Below are positions 1-10,233 of a stretch of 24,668 bases of DNA, one piece after another. Made by a program: the position numbers and the translations under genes. The notes beneath the pieces are model-generated. The model was given only the letters and a program-made list of their open reading frames with translations, searched no databases and was not told the DNA's origin. Numbering within the stretch: the stretch's first letter is position 1; each line of letters opens with the position of its first letter. The stretch covers positions 1-24,668 of the forward strand of contig LPNZ01006750.1 of NCBI GenBank assembly GCA_001655205.1, read 5' to 3'. This stretch comes from Lenisia limosa. Lineage: Eukaryota; Breviatea.

Positions 1-97
1 AGTATATATAAATGTATTTTACTTTTCTTTTTGTAATATTTTTTCACCATATTTATAATATCATATCATATACTGTTTATGCAACTTGGGGTATACT
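1..97 (+). other. Probable intron end upstream of first gelsolin exon
   Basis: AT-rich sequence with pyrimidine-rich stretches and no coding character. It ends near a candidate 3' splice site at about 97-98, just before the first recognisable gelsolin exon. I infer the tail of an intron, so the gelsolin gene should begin left of the window. Confidence 0.45.
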
Positions 98-3000
98 AAA
101 GCAAAGACGAGAAAATGCAAGGCAGAAATTAACGCAGTAGTTGGATGGCGAATATCGCAGTTTGGAGTACAAGAGCTGGAGGTCGGCCCTAACCGTGGAT
201 GTTCAACTGGTAGGCTGAAGGTCAAAATTGAATTCTGCTTTTTCGCTAAAATATGAATTTAATAATACCTATTTTGATGGTCAAGTTACGAGATTGTGGC
301 ATGTTTATTTGGACCACTTCTCTCACCAAATAGGAGACGTGATGCTGATTTTGTCTTCTGTGGATTTGGATGAGGATGAAAGTTTACTCTGTGACATGGA
401 CGAGGAAAGTGACCTCACTCAACTTCCGAAAGGCTCTTTGGTGGTCTTCTTATGGCAGGGTGAAGAAGCCGAAATGGTGAGTATGAGCTGTCCATAATCA
501 CACTCCCTATAGGATAAGGTCTCCACGGGCCTGCTCTATGCCAGCCAGTTGTCGAGTTTAGTACACGCGTCAGGCAAGTTGCAGAGGGAGATGGAGGGGC
601 AAGAGAGCGTAGCCTTCCTTCGGACCTTTCAATACGACTTTGTAGTGCTTGACAAAGAATATGGTGGGGGTAAAGCTTGATAAAGAATATGGTGGGGGTA
701 AAGCTTACTCAGGAATATGGTGGAGATAATGGTGTCTGAAAGTTAGCTAACCTGGGCAGCCGCGCCCAGTGGATTTGTTGAGGTGTCAGCACCGACCGCA
801 GTCGGCCGTGTTTACCAGGTCTTTGGTCGCCGGTCAATGGCTGTTCGCTTACTTGACCCAAATGGTGGGCTATCTCGGATGATGTCTTGCTGCGGCTTCT
901 TCATGAAGATATTTACTACACAGCCNNNNNNNNNNNNNNNNNNNNNNNNNNNNNNNNNNNNNNNNNNNNNNNNNNNNNNNNNNNNNNNNNNNNNNNNNNN
1001 NNNNNNNNNNNNNNNNNNNTACAAGATTTGGGTCATTTTTGGCCACAAAGCCAGCCGTGCTGAAATTGCCCGAGTATGGAACTTCTGACAAAATTAATCA
1101 CTATTATATTTTTTTTTGGATCATTTTTATGTTGCCTCGTCCGCGATTCTCATTCCTCAGGCTCAGTTGCTTGCAGGAGAATTCGCAATGGAACGACGAA
1201 AACCGGAGAAAGAAGGGGGTAAGCTCTATCCCAGACCTTCTGATGGACAAACACCCTCGATCATTTCTCAGCTCTGCGTACCGGGTCGCAAAGAAGGGAT
1301 CTCATCGAAGCCCCCCTTGCAGACATTGCGAATGCGGTACGGATGCACCACCATTTGATGGTCACTTACCATATTAGGAAACCCTGTCAGAGATTTTGGA
1401 ACTACTCCAGGTAGAGGCCGACTATTTTGATGTTCCGATGGACTTCGAAGAAGATGAATCCGAACCGAAGGAATCCGCCGCTCAAATTGCGTCGCGCGCG
1501 GCAGTGGCGCATTTGGCGTCATGTCGCCTATACCGTATCGATATCCTATCATCACACATTGAATTGACGCAAGTTGGCGGGGGGTATTGAAGCTCCTCTT
1601 TTGTTAGTTCTTCATGACATTACAGATGGTGATACCGCTGACAAGAGCCTCGATGGACACCCGGCATTGCTACATTCTGCATGCCGGCGCCTTGGTGTTC
1701 TACTGGCTTGGGTTCAAGGCTGGCATCTCTGACAAGGTCGCAGCTGAGCGTCTTGCCACTGTGGGCCGGCCCGGGGGGGGGGGGNNNNNNNNNNNNNNNN
1801 NNNNNNNNNNNNNNNNNNNNNNNNNNNNNNNNNNNNNNNNNNNCGATATTTCACATAATACTGGTAAACAGTTCTTCACTTGGGACATTTCGCCTTCCCT
1901 TCTGACTTTCTGCATTAGGCGTTCCCAATGTTGGTGCACAGTAACCCATGGATGGACGTGATTCGAACGGGCGAATCGTACGAGTCGGCCCTCTTCACTT
2001 CACAGTTCTCCTCTTGGGACCTCAGGTAAGCCCGCTATTGTCGGCCTCATACTGTTTAGGATGGTGGAAAAAGTTGAGTCTGACCAGCCTGAAGGTTTGG
2101 GGGTATTTCAAAACATAAAATTGATCTCTTTGCCATTCACCTCCCTGCTCACATTCCAGTTCTTCCACCCGAGATTCCGCCCATTCATGCGGACGAATTC
2201 CTTCGATATGTCCACTCCGCTGGTAGGCGAGGCTCTGCTTGTCTTCGGAAAGTGCTTGTCTCTAACGGTCTAGAACCAACGGATAGTAACAACGGAGTAA
2301 ACTCAATGGCTGACCTTTTGCGCTATGTGGGGAGGAGGTCCAACATTCGCTTCCTTTATATTCCACATTTGTTACTAACCTGCACTAGAAGCCCAAAACT
2401 CCGGGACACAGCAACTTGGACAGTTTCAGTAGTAGCTTCATAAGCCTGAACGATTCCAAGAAGGGCAATGCTATTTCCGTATGTCGAGATAATAGGCGGT
2501 TTTCAATTACAATTGTAACATCACTTTCGATATTTCTATAATAGAGAACAGCGTTAAAAGTTTTTATTTTACGCTTTAGACCGTGTCATCACCCCACCCT
2601 CCTTCCTTTGCTGGTATGTTACGTTTGAGATTTGTCTTTTATTCCCACCATCTTCAAATTGGAATGTTTCTGACATATCCAGCCTTAGCAGCCGCACGCA
2701 GTAATGGTGTAACACCCATTGCTTCCGCCTCCACAACCCACCTCCAAAGCTTCTTAAATCCACAGACTCAAACATCGTGAGCCCTTAGTTCATGTTTAAC
2801 GGTTAAGCCTTCCCTTCCCTCTTCCCATCCCCACTCCAAGTGAAGATGAAGAACGAATACCCGTACCAGACAGGCTTCCTGATGACATGCAGGTTGGCCT
2901 CAAGACCATCTGATTCAACTCTTTAATCGAAGAGTATTCTATTGGACCTCTATTGAGCCTTTTCACTCCTTCCCCTTTCCCAGGTTCTTGTGGTGACGTC

Positions 3001-6000
3001 TAGCGGATTTGGCGGCCTGCCGGAGGAGCAATGGGGCTGTCTTGTCGGAAATGAGGTGTGCCTCTTGAATATGATAGTGTCAATTCATATTCCTTTTTTA
3101 ATTTCAGAACGTTTTTTTGAAAGAAGGAATTGAAAGAGTTGCTTCAAATTTAACAATGCAGAACTCCTTTCTTCACCACCTCCCCCCCGCTGGGGTGATG
3201 GGATGCGGTGCTGCAAAAGCGACTGGCCTGGGCTNNNNNNNNNNNNNNNNNNNNNNNNNNNNNNNNNNNNNNNNNNNNNNNNNNNNNNNNNNNNNNNNNN
3301 NNNNNNNNNNNNNNNNNNNNNNNNNNNNNCATAAATTGTCCTTTTACCCCCCCCCCCCAGGCCCACGTAGTGATGGCGACTTGGCGCACGGAAGTGACAA
3401 AGGAGCCGTCAGAGAGTGCGGACAAATGGGACTACATGCAATCTGACGACGAGTTGGAATCGATTATCGAAGAAGAGGAGGAGGAAGACGAAGTCAAATA
3501 TGAATGTGGGGAGGGGAGAGGAGGATATTATCAAAAAATATTAATATTTTTCGTTGATTGTAATGATACAGGTCATGTTTTCCTCTGGCTTGGTATTCAC
3601 ACAGTGGCAACTGTCCGAGCCCGTTACGACTTAGAAGTTGGCACTATATGGAATTTCTAATCTCTAGGTGTACCCCCTTCTTCGGGATAAGTTCGAATCA
3701 GAATTCAACACAACTCCAGTGAAGGTATGGCGCGAAGTCCCCTAAAACACTAACCATCCAGCACTACATCCATGCTCTCCAGGAACCAGAGTTTTTCCTT
3801 GACTTCTTCCCTTTCAGAGTATATACAAATGTAAGCTGATTTGAGTCGATTTGAACAGGCCATTTTTGATTCCCTTTCTAACTTCTCAGGCACCACCACA
3901 CCCAGACACCACAATGTTCCATTTACGTGGCAAAGGAAATAGACTTTCTGCAGTTCAATGTCACCCGGTGGGAATGGGGGACCCTGATGATACCAGCCTA
4001 GGGTATTCTGCTGTTGTGTTCTGACTCTTTAGCACACCGCTTGTCTCATTGAGAACGAGTGCTTTGTTCTGGTCTACTGGGATGGCCTCACCGAATTCGT
4101 TTGTGGACTGTTTTGACTTAGATTACGCACGCGTACAGTACCTTTTTCTATTTCTGCCTGATCACGAATAGAGTAACTTTGTAATTGTAAACATGAGGCA
4201 ACTTTTGTCATTCAGGGGATAGTATGAACGTCCGCAGTTTCTACTGTCTAAATTGTTCACCTTGAACATTTTGTGGCACGGATTTAATAGCATTATATCT
4301 ATATAATCAACAATAGAAACTTCGCTTTACCCCCTCACCTCGTATTCATCAACTTGGTTATCACCTCCACAGGAAGCCGAACAGAGCCGCGAACGAGAGA
4401 AGGAGGAGGCCGAGAGGCTTGAAGAAGAGGCCAGAGTACGTGCGCTTCTTGAGCCCTCCGATTATGAGGATGAGGAAGGTGGCATGGATGAAGAGGGTTA
4501 TATGGGTGAGGAAGACCAGATTGGAGATGATGTGGAAGAAGAAATTGAAGAAGAATTTGAAAAAGAAGTTGAAGTTGAAGTAGAATTTGAAGTGGAAGAA
4601 GAAGCTGATGATGATGTTGATCGTCCTGTTCACCCTGCTGCAAGGAAGGTTAGTGCGTCTGCTCTTTTGGTATATACCAAGAATTATTTATTTTCCTCAC
4701 AAATTCGTTTTTGTTTTCTGACTTTTCCACATAGTATGTATTTCTCTGTTCCAGTCAGCTACACTTGACGATTTAGATTGTGGTGTGGCGAGGGCGCAAA
4801 TGTGCGCGTACAAGGTATGCCAAAAGCCTGCTGTTTCCTGTGTTATGCTCTAGATTTGTTGATGCACAGGAGTTCGTTGACCATAGGAGGGAAATGGTAT
4901 GGGAGTGTTTTCTTTGTGACTTGCCCCCCCTCCCCTCTCACCACCAGCTTGAATCATGTGTGTCCACGCGGCCAGATCTGACGGATCCAACCAGAGCCTC
5001 GCCATCTCCTCTCCACGCCTTATTCGCTCCTGCATCCCATTTCCTCTCCGCTGTCTCCGTAAACGACTCAAAGTGCGTCCACTGCTTTGTTGCCTTCCTC
5101 ACAGTTGTCGCATTTAAACTGAAGCAAATCTTCATATCCCCCTCCGCAGCCCCTCAGACGGTTCCGACTCTGAAGATGACTCCGACAGCGGATTCCGCAC
5201 TTCGGTCATCGAAAGGCACCCGCCGTCACCACCTGATGCTGAGGTTGCTGCCCCCTCGTCCTCGCAGGGAACCAAAGTATGCGAAAAGAGCTGAAGTGAT
5301 TGAACAGTGACAGACTTTTTCAGTAAATTTGTTATGCACTTCCTGTTCCAGACTGCTTTGTTTTCTCGTTCCATTTGTTTGACCCTTGCAGGCGCACAAT
5401 CTTCTGGCCACTTTTGAGCCAGATTCGAAGCTCGAAGTGAGTTAATAAACGAGGCTCAACGGCAACCTTTACACAACTTACAATGTTGATTTGTAGCTTC
5501 TGTATTCACCCCCTTCCCAGGTTCTGAGTTGGCCTGTCGATTTAGTGTCGGATTTGGAAGAGCCTAAATGGTTCTGGCAAATTTTACAAGGTACGTGGCG
5601 AGTGTTTCTGCATTTCGTTCCGACTTGCACAACAAGCGAGTCTTTTGATTAGTACAAGTAGATGCTCCTTTTGGTAATCGGACATTATCCGTAGATCCTG
5701 ACGATTTACCTCCCCCAGGCGAGCCAGCTGAAGTTGTTCGAAAAGCTATAGTGCCACAAGTGCCACCCCGAGTATTCATCGCCAAGTACAACGGAATTTC
5801 CTTTACAGTAGGCCTCACATCATTGAATCACCCCCAAAAGCGTCGTTGAAAGAAATATCAGTATATTCGTATATGGACCACAGCAAAGTTCTCATCTCGC
5901 CCTCCCCCCCCCCCNNNNNNNNNNNNNNNNNNNNNNNNNNNNNNNNNNNNNNNNNNNNNNNNNNNNNNNNNNNNNNNNNNNNNNNNNNNNNNNNNNNNNN

Positions 6001-6421
6001 NNNNNNNNNNNATACCGGGGTACAGGTGAGGGGCTCGCTTTGGCCCCAGGTCTTTCGAGATTGTCTCCAAAGCAGAGGATTGGGCTTTGTGACGTCTGTT
6101 GACACCCCAGATTGTGGTGTGGCTTGGCGATCAGGCAAAACCACGTGAAGTGGAACTCGCATCGGCTGCCGCTCTCGTGGGGGGGATTAACGAAACATCC
6201 CAAGCAAATGATGGCTTGAATTGATTTGCTCTGTCTTTGTCTCACATCCAGGCGTTCACGTGGCTTGACGGCCGAAAACAGGATACCGTGTCCTTCTGTC
6301 TGTCGTCACAGAAGCCGCCACCTTCCTTCCTTGCTGCCTTCCATGGGTGCGTTGCAATGGTTCTCTCGTGTTCCATCCCTCTTCTCAAGGCTTATCTGAC
6401 CTTTCTAGGTGGATGTTGTAG
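98..6421 (+). CDS. Multi-repeat gelsolin/villin-family actin-binding protein (5' partial, spliced)
   Basis: Gelsolin repeats bind, sever or cap actin filaments, usually under Ca2+ control. Seen here: exon to 209 (GWRISQFGVQELEVG), exon 334-476 (GDVMLILSS, then VVFLWQGEEAEM), exon 513-669 (SGKLQREMEGQES, then FLRTFQYDF). These join in phase into a first repeat. A second runs from 790 (VGRVYQVFGRR) across a gap to 1073 (IWVIFGHKASRAEIARV) and 1161-1218. Later units include exon 1919-2025 (ESALFTSQFSSWDL), about 3575-3650 (TGHVFLWLG), about 3890-4100 (TTMFHLRGKGNRLSAVQ, then ENECFVLVYWDG), 5520-5815 (PKWFWQILQ, then PPRVFIAKYNG) and about 6110-6170 (IVVWLGDQAKPREVELASAA). The last exon ends AAFHGWML, stop 6419-6421. 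Repeats are separated by Ser/Pro-rich (2200-2900) and very acidic (3450-3510, 4370-4650) linkers. The frame breaks near 1215 and 1578, both in G runs, suggest sequencing errors. I cannot give exact repeat number; five to six are visible. Family call firm, subfamily unknown. Confidence 0.8.
647..730 (+). repeat. Three tandem 28-base units spanning an exon-intron junction
   Basis: Units 647-674, 675-702 and 703-730 each begin GCTT and contain GAATATGGTGG. The first two differ at one base; the third is diverged. Unit 1 holds the end of the gelsolin exon and its donor (GTAAAG at 670). Unit 2 holds an identical donor copy at 698. Confidence 0.9.
3217..3234 (+). repeat. 18-base intronic motif shared with 8279-8296, abutting a gap
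   Basis: The sequence AAGCGACTGGCCTGGGCT sits in a gelsolin intron (probable donor GTGATG near 3195) and runs straight into the gap at 3235. It matches 8279-8296 in the TMEM-like gene at 17 of 18 positions. Confidence 0.7.
3347..3360 (+). other. Poly-C tract acting as polypyrimidine tract of a 3' splice site
   Basis: Twelve C residues are followed directly by AG, then a gelsolin exon (AHVVMATWRTEV). TTTTA precedes the run, as it does at the IFT80 acceptor at 17612-17629 read on the minus strand. Confidence 0.7.
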
Positions 6422-6521
6422 CTTTTTCTTAATGGTATTAATTATTATGTGTCGTTTTACGTGAGGTAAATGGATTGCTTAAGGGATGTTTCCAAGAGGG
6501 CAAAGAAAGGAACATGACATC

Positions 6522-6531
6522 AATAAATAAA
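6522..6531 (+). promoter_or_regulatory. Polyadenylation signal of the gelsolin gene (overlapping AATAAA pair)
   Basis: Two overlapping AATAAA hexamers lie 100 bases after the gelsolin stop. They end three bases before the stop codon of the convergent OsmC gene (6534-6536), so a gelsolin mRNA cleaved 10-30 bases further on would overlap OsmC coding sequence in antisense. Confidence 0.55.
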
Positions 6532-6533
6532 GT

Positions 6534-7561
6534 CTACGCCTTGACGCAGGTGAAGGTGTAGGCGTCACCAATGGCGGCTTCGTAGAGGCTGGCTACAGGG
6601 CATCGTGACGCCACCGCCTTGGTGAACGCCTCAAACTGGGGGGGTAATGTGAATTAAGATCGCTATTATTGACACGAAGCAAAAGGAGTGCTATTTTAGA
6701 CTGGGTAGGCTTGAAGAGACCAACCTGGGCGTCGTCAGCATCAGTCTCCACTACCATCTTGACGTTGATTTCGTTGAAGTGAGAAGGAACCTGGGGAGGG
6801 GTGAATAACCGTGATATCAGAGAGAGAGTGAGAATGCAACCCTCCGAACCCACAGTTGGGTCTCCCATGATGCCGCGAAGGTCAATGGTGCCGTCAACGT
6901 CAACCTTCAGTTCTCCGATGGTGATGTCCATTTCCTTGGCAGTCAGCTATGCGTCATCCATGTCCAAAGCCAATGGAAGCACCACCAAAGACAGGGGCAA
7001 AGTGCAGTCACAAACCTGTGCAATGATTCGTCCAACGACAGTTTTGCATCCAGACACACCGCCAAGAAGGTACTGAAGGGGGTTGGCTGAAAGGTGACCA
7101 CGATTCGTCATCACCCACCTCCAAGGTCAGACCCGCCAAGGGCTTCAGGCTCGTCAACAACAAACTTGTGGCCTCCTGACTCAACCTGTTATAGTGATGG
7201 CACGGAAGTCTGAAGAAATCCAATCAAAAACACTCATATCAGGGATAAGAAAGAAAAGAATGGGTGTTGCTGCAATGGATGATGTATCATTATCGAAAAC
7301 TGGCAAATGTATTTTGTAATTAACCGCACTTTCTGTGAAGAACGCAAAAAGAAAAGGGTTTATAACGCTTAGGGAGAGAAGCGGAAGAGATTGAGTAAGG
7401 CAGAGCGGTCCTCCGCTACACTGTACCCATCAAACCTCTGTTTTCATTCCAGCAGCATTGATAGCTGTGGAAGAGACAGCAAAAGGCATGGCCCCTGAAG
7501 CTGTAGAAAAAGCTCTGATGCCAAGGCGGGAAACTGTCTGTCTAGCAATTGAAGAAATCAT
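6534..7561 (-). CDS. OsmC-family organic hydroperoxide reductase, probably mitochondrial
   Basis: OsmC/Ohr proteins reduce organic hydroperoxides with two cysteines. Six exons (7561-7436, 7185-7119, 7086-7016, 6946-6854, 6790-6725, 6635-6534) join in phase to 525 bases, 174 residues. Residues 1-35 (MISSIARQTVSRLGIRAFST and on) are Arg/Ser/Ala-rich without acidic residues, like a mitochondrial presequence with a cleavable R-AFS site. Next come GGHKFVVDEPEALGGSD and NPLQYLLGGVSGCKTVVG, which holds the first conserved Cys, then a beta-rich middle (MDITIGELKVDVDG). The C-terminal SRCPVASLYEAA holds the second conserved Cys. Both catalytic positions are present, so the enzyme should be active. The start is the first Met of the presequence, directly preceded by sequence without coding character. 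It is convergent with gelsolin, and its 5' side faces the TMEM-like gene. Organellar location is inferred. Confidence 0.9.
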
Positions 7562-8386
7562 TTTTCTGGTAGTTGTCGTTGGAAAAATGAAAAAAAAAAA
7601 ACACGCACAAAAAGATGGATCTTTCAGATCAGTAACCTCTCGGTTCACTCCCGCCATTTCTCCATTTTTTTCTCTCTCTCTCTCCTTCCATTCAGTCCCA
7701 ATTATTGATACCAACTTTTTTGTTGGAGACTGACAACTGACAAGTGCTGGACGAATTGACCCCCCCCCCCTAATTTCAAACACAGCATTTTTCAAATGAT
7801 GAACCCATAGCTTACTTGACCTCCAAGTGGTGTTTCATAGAGAAGTAAGAGATATATTGGTGTAATAATTAATGTGACGTCTTTCAGATCAACTTTCCAT
7901 TTATGGCAGTTTACGTTTTCTTATTGCTTTTATATTCGACTTCTGGGCGTTTATTCATATTGCTGTTTCCTTTCAGTTGATTTTACCCACCAAGTTGAAA
8001 TTTTATACAGTGTTATTTATTTTGTGACAATCAACCTAAACCATCCTCCATTTTGCATCCACATTGGCATTTCCGTTTCATAGTATGCTTTTGACGTTGA
8101 ACCTTTCTTGATTGTGCATCGTTATTGGAGACATATCTCTTGACATTCCCTCTCTCACCCTTCAGAATTCATGACGTAGCTAAGTCAAGACTATCTCCTC
8201 GTTACCGCCCTAAACCCCCTTCCTGCTTTTGCTGACGTAGGCAAAGACAGGGCGGCAGTTCCATTCACTTTGTAACAGAAGCGACTGGCCTGAGCTTTGT
8301 TTGTTTTGNNNNNNNNNNNNNNNNNNNNNNNNNNNNNNNNNNNNNNNNNNNNNNNNNNNNNNNNNNNNNNNNNNNNNNNNNNNNNT
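7562..8386. other. Divergent intergenic region between OsmC and TMEM-like genes
   Basis: No supported gene. It contains A and CT low-complexity runs near 7590 and 7670, a C11 homopolymer at 7760-7770, and T-rich sequence from 7870 to 8160. It should carry both promoters. At about 8165-8237 an open stretch ends at a GTAGGC donor and may be a 5' exon of the TMEM-like gene, but I could not fix its frame. A gap covers 8309-8385. Confidence 0.5.
8279..8296 (+). repeat. 18-base intronic motif shared with 3217-3234
   Basis: AAGCGACTGGCCTGAGCT lies about 45 bases after a candidate GTAGGC donor and 12 bases before a gap. It differs at one position from the copy in the gelsolin intron. Confidence 0.7.
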
Positions 8387-9446
8387 GATGACGACACGAT
8401 CGTGGTCAGTATCGGCACGCCGTCTCCAAAGAAGTCCCGATCGAGCACCCCGAAGTCACCGAAGCCCAAGACTGGAAATGGAAGGGTTAGCTTTTGGAAG
8501 AGAACATGCTGTCATATGGGACAATAGAAGATAATGGGGATGAACCGGGACGAAACTCGAACCATCATCACATTTGGAAAGCAATTAAACTACTTCACCG
8601 TTAGATGCTAACTCTTGCTCGGATTCCGTTTTTCATCGGCTGAAGTGAAGATGGTCAGTAACTTTGAATATAGGTCCACTTCCCGCCCGAAGACTCAATG
8701 ATCAAAGCAAGTCTCATTGCCAACCGCGTCAATGGTGAGCTGGATGAACGTATGTGGAGGGCTGTTGGACATTTGTTGCTGAACGTTTCCTTGTCTGGAG
8801 GTTAACCTCTGTTAGAGATGGATCAAGAACATGGCGACGACCCATACAGTGGTTAGCAACGGGCTAAGTAAACATCTCTGCAACCACATGTACAGTTGGA
8901 AAATTGTTACTCCACACAGTTGCTTCTCCGCCCCTCCACATCCATGACATTGAACACAACGACAACGGAAGGTTTCCGGCCCGTTCCCCGACTCCCTCAT
9001 CCCTGGTTCAGGTTTGTGATCCTATGTTAATATAAAATGATAAAATACAATTAAAAGAAATGTTTGACCACCATCCTCCTGTTCATGCCTTTTTTATATT
9101 GTAGGGAAAGAACTTCAAAGGGCAATTCGCTTTGGCCATTCTACTGTCGGTTGTCGGTATGTGGTTGTATTTCAAGTTATATTCGTCACTTGAGTCTAGC
9201 TCTGATCTTTTAGGAGTCATTTTGGGTATTATTGGATTGTTGATGCTTTTCAACGGCAAATTTTTGAGAGCCTTTACCCTGATCACATGCTCCTTAATCA
9301 CAGTTATACCTGGAGGTAAGTGGACTGGGGGTGCTTGATGCTGAGCTACTCATATTTACTGTTTAGTATACAACAGTATCAAGATCCACGAAGCCCAGCA
9401 AGATCTCCACCTTGCTCCCTATATTATGAATGATTACGACTTTTAG
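8387..9446 (+). CDS. TMEM230/TMEM134-family two-pass membrane protein (5' partial)
   Basis: Proteins of this family (DUF872) are small double-spanning membrane proteins of the secretory and endosomal system. Phase-consistent exons are 8387-8485, 8674-8734, 8920-9011, 9105-9156, 9214-9315 and 9367-9446. The cytosolic N-terminal part is Ser/Pro/Lys-rich (GTPSPKKSRSSTPKSPKPK). Segment one (FALAILLSVVGVILGIIGLL) and segment two (LRAFTLITCSLITVIPGVY) are separated by a short loop, NGKF. The PGVY after the second helix matches the PGFY/PGVY signature of TMEM230 and TMEM134. The short tail ends PYIMNDYDF, also as in the family, whose tails are Asp/Tyr-rich. The beginning is lost in or before the gap at 8309-8385. 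Membership is by recall of the family architecture; which of the two paralogues it is nearer to is open. Confidence 0.75.
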
Positions 9447-10233
9447 AATTGTTCAATAAGTTAATGTACTATATCTGTTAGAACAGTTACACGAGCGACG
9501 GAAGTTAGTGTGACCATTTGCAAATTCAATGTGCAATGCTATGCATGAACACATGAACCAAGTGACTTTTACCGCCTGTACGCCTGCGACTCTCAGATGA
9601 CCCACGCAATTTGCCAGAAGAAGAGTAACACAAATGAGTTGTGGTAATGATTGTCATATGGTCAAACCAAGAATTGCAGCGAATACGATCTTTTAGATCT
9701 TGAGTCCTTGGGCGAGCCCCCACCCACCTCCTCCTTGCCTTGTCCTCTTGTCCTCCTCCAAAACACCAAACATTGCCAAACAAGAAAGCACACACAACAC
9801 ACACAAAAGGTGGCTCAAGAGATGCCACCCACAAGACTTGGAACCTGCTAAACCGAATGATGAGGGAGGCCACTTTCCTGTTATAGCCCCCTTCGATTCA
9901 CCTTTATGCCTGAGGAAATAGAACCCTGTGTGACCCTTGTGCTTCATTTGTTGTTGCTTTAGTGCTATTATCCTTGTCAGTTTTATCGTTAGTGAATTAC
10001 TCCTCTCTATCAAGCAACATTTCCCCCTCAGGTTTGATTCATATCATCGTCTTCTTCTCTGGTTCTACAGAATCTACAACTACATTTCCCTTGTGGATGG
10101 ATACCTTTTGCTTTATGAATCATCTAAAAAATTTGCTATCACTCACAATATTTATCGTAAATTGTTGAAAATGAGTAGTATGAAGTGTCATTGAATATTT
10201 CAATATTGCGCATGACCATGCTCAGATCGCATT
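9447..10233 (+). other. Intergenic region upstream of the RRM gene
   Basis: No supported gene. It contains a pyrimidine-rich block (about 9705-9770), a short CA-rich stretch (9789-9806) and AT-rich sequence. Several short open frames have no recognisable content and no consistent splice signals. A 5' UTR and promoter for the gene at 10234 are expected here. Confidence 0.5.
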
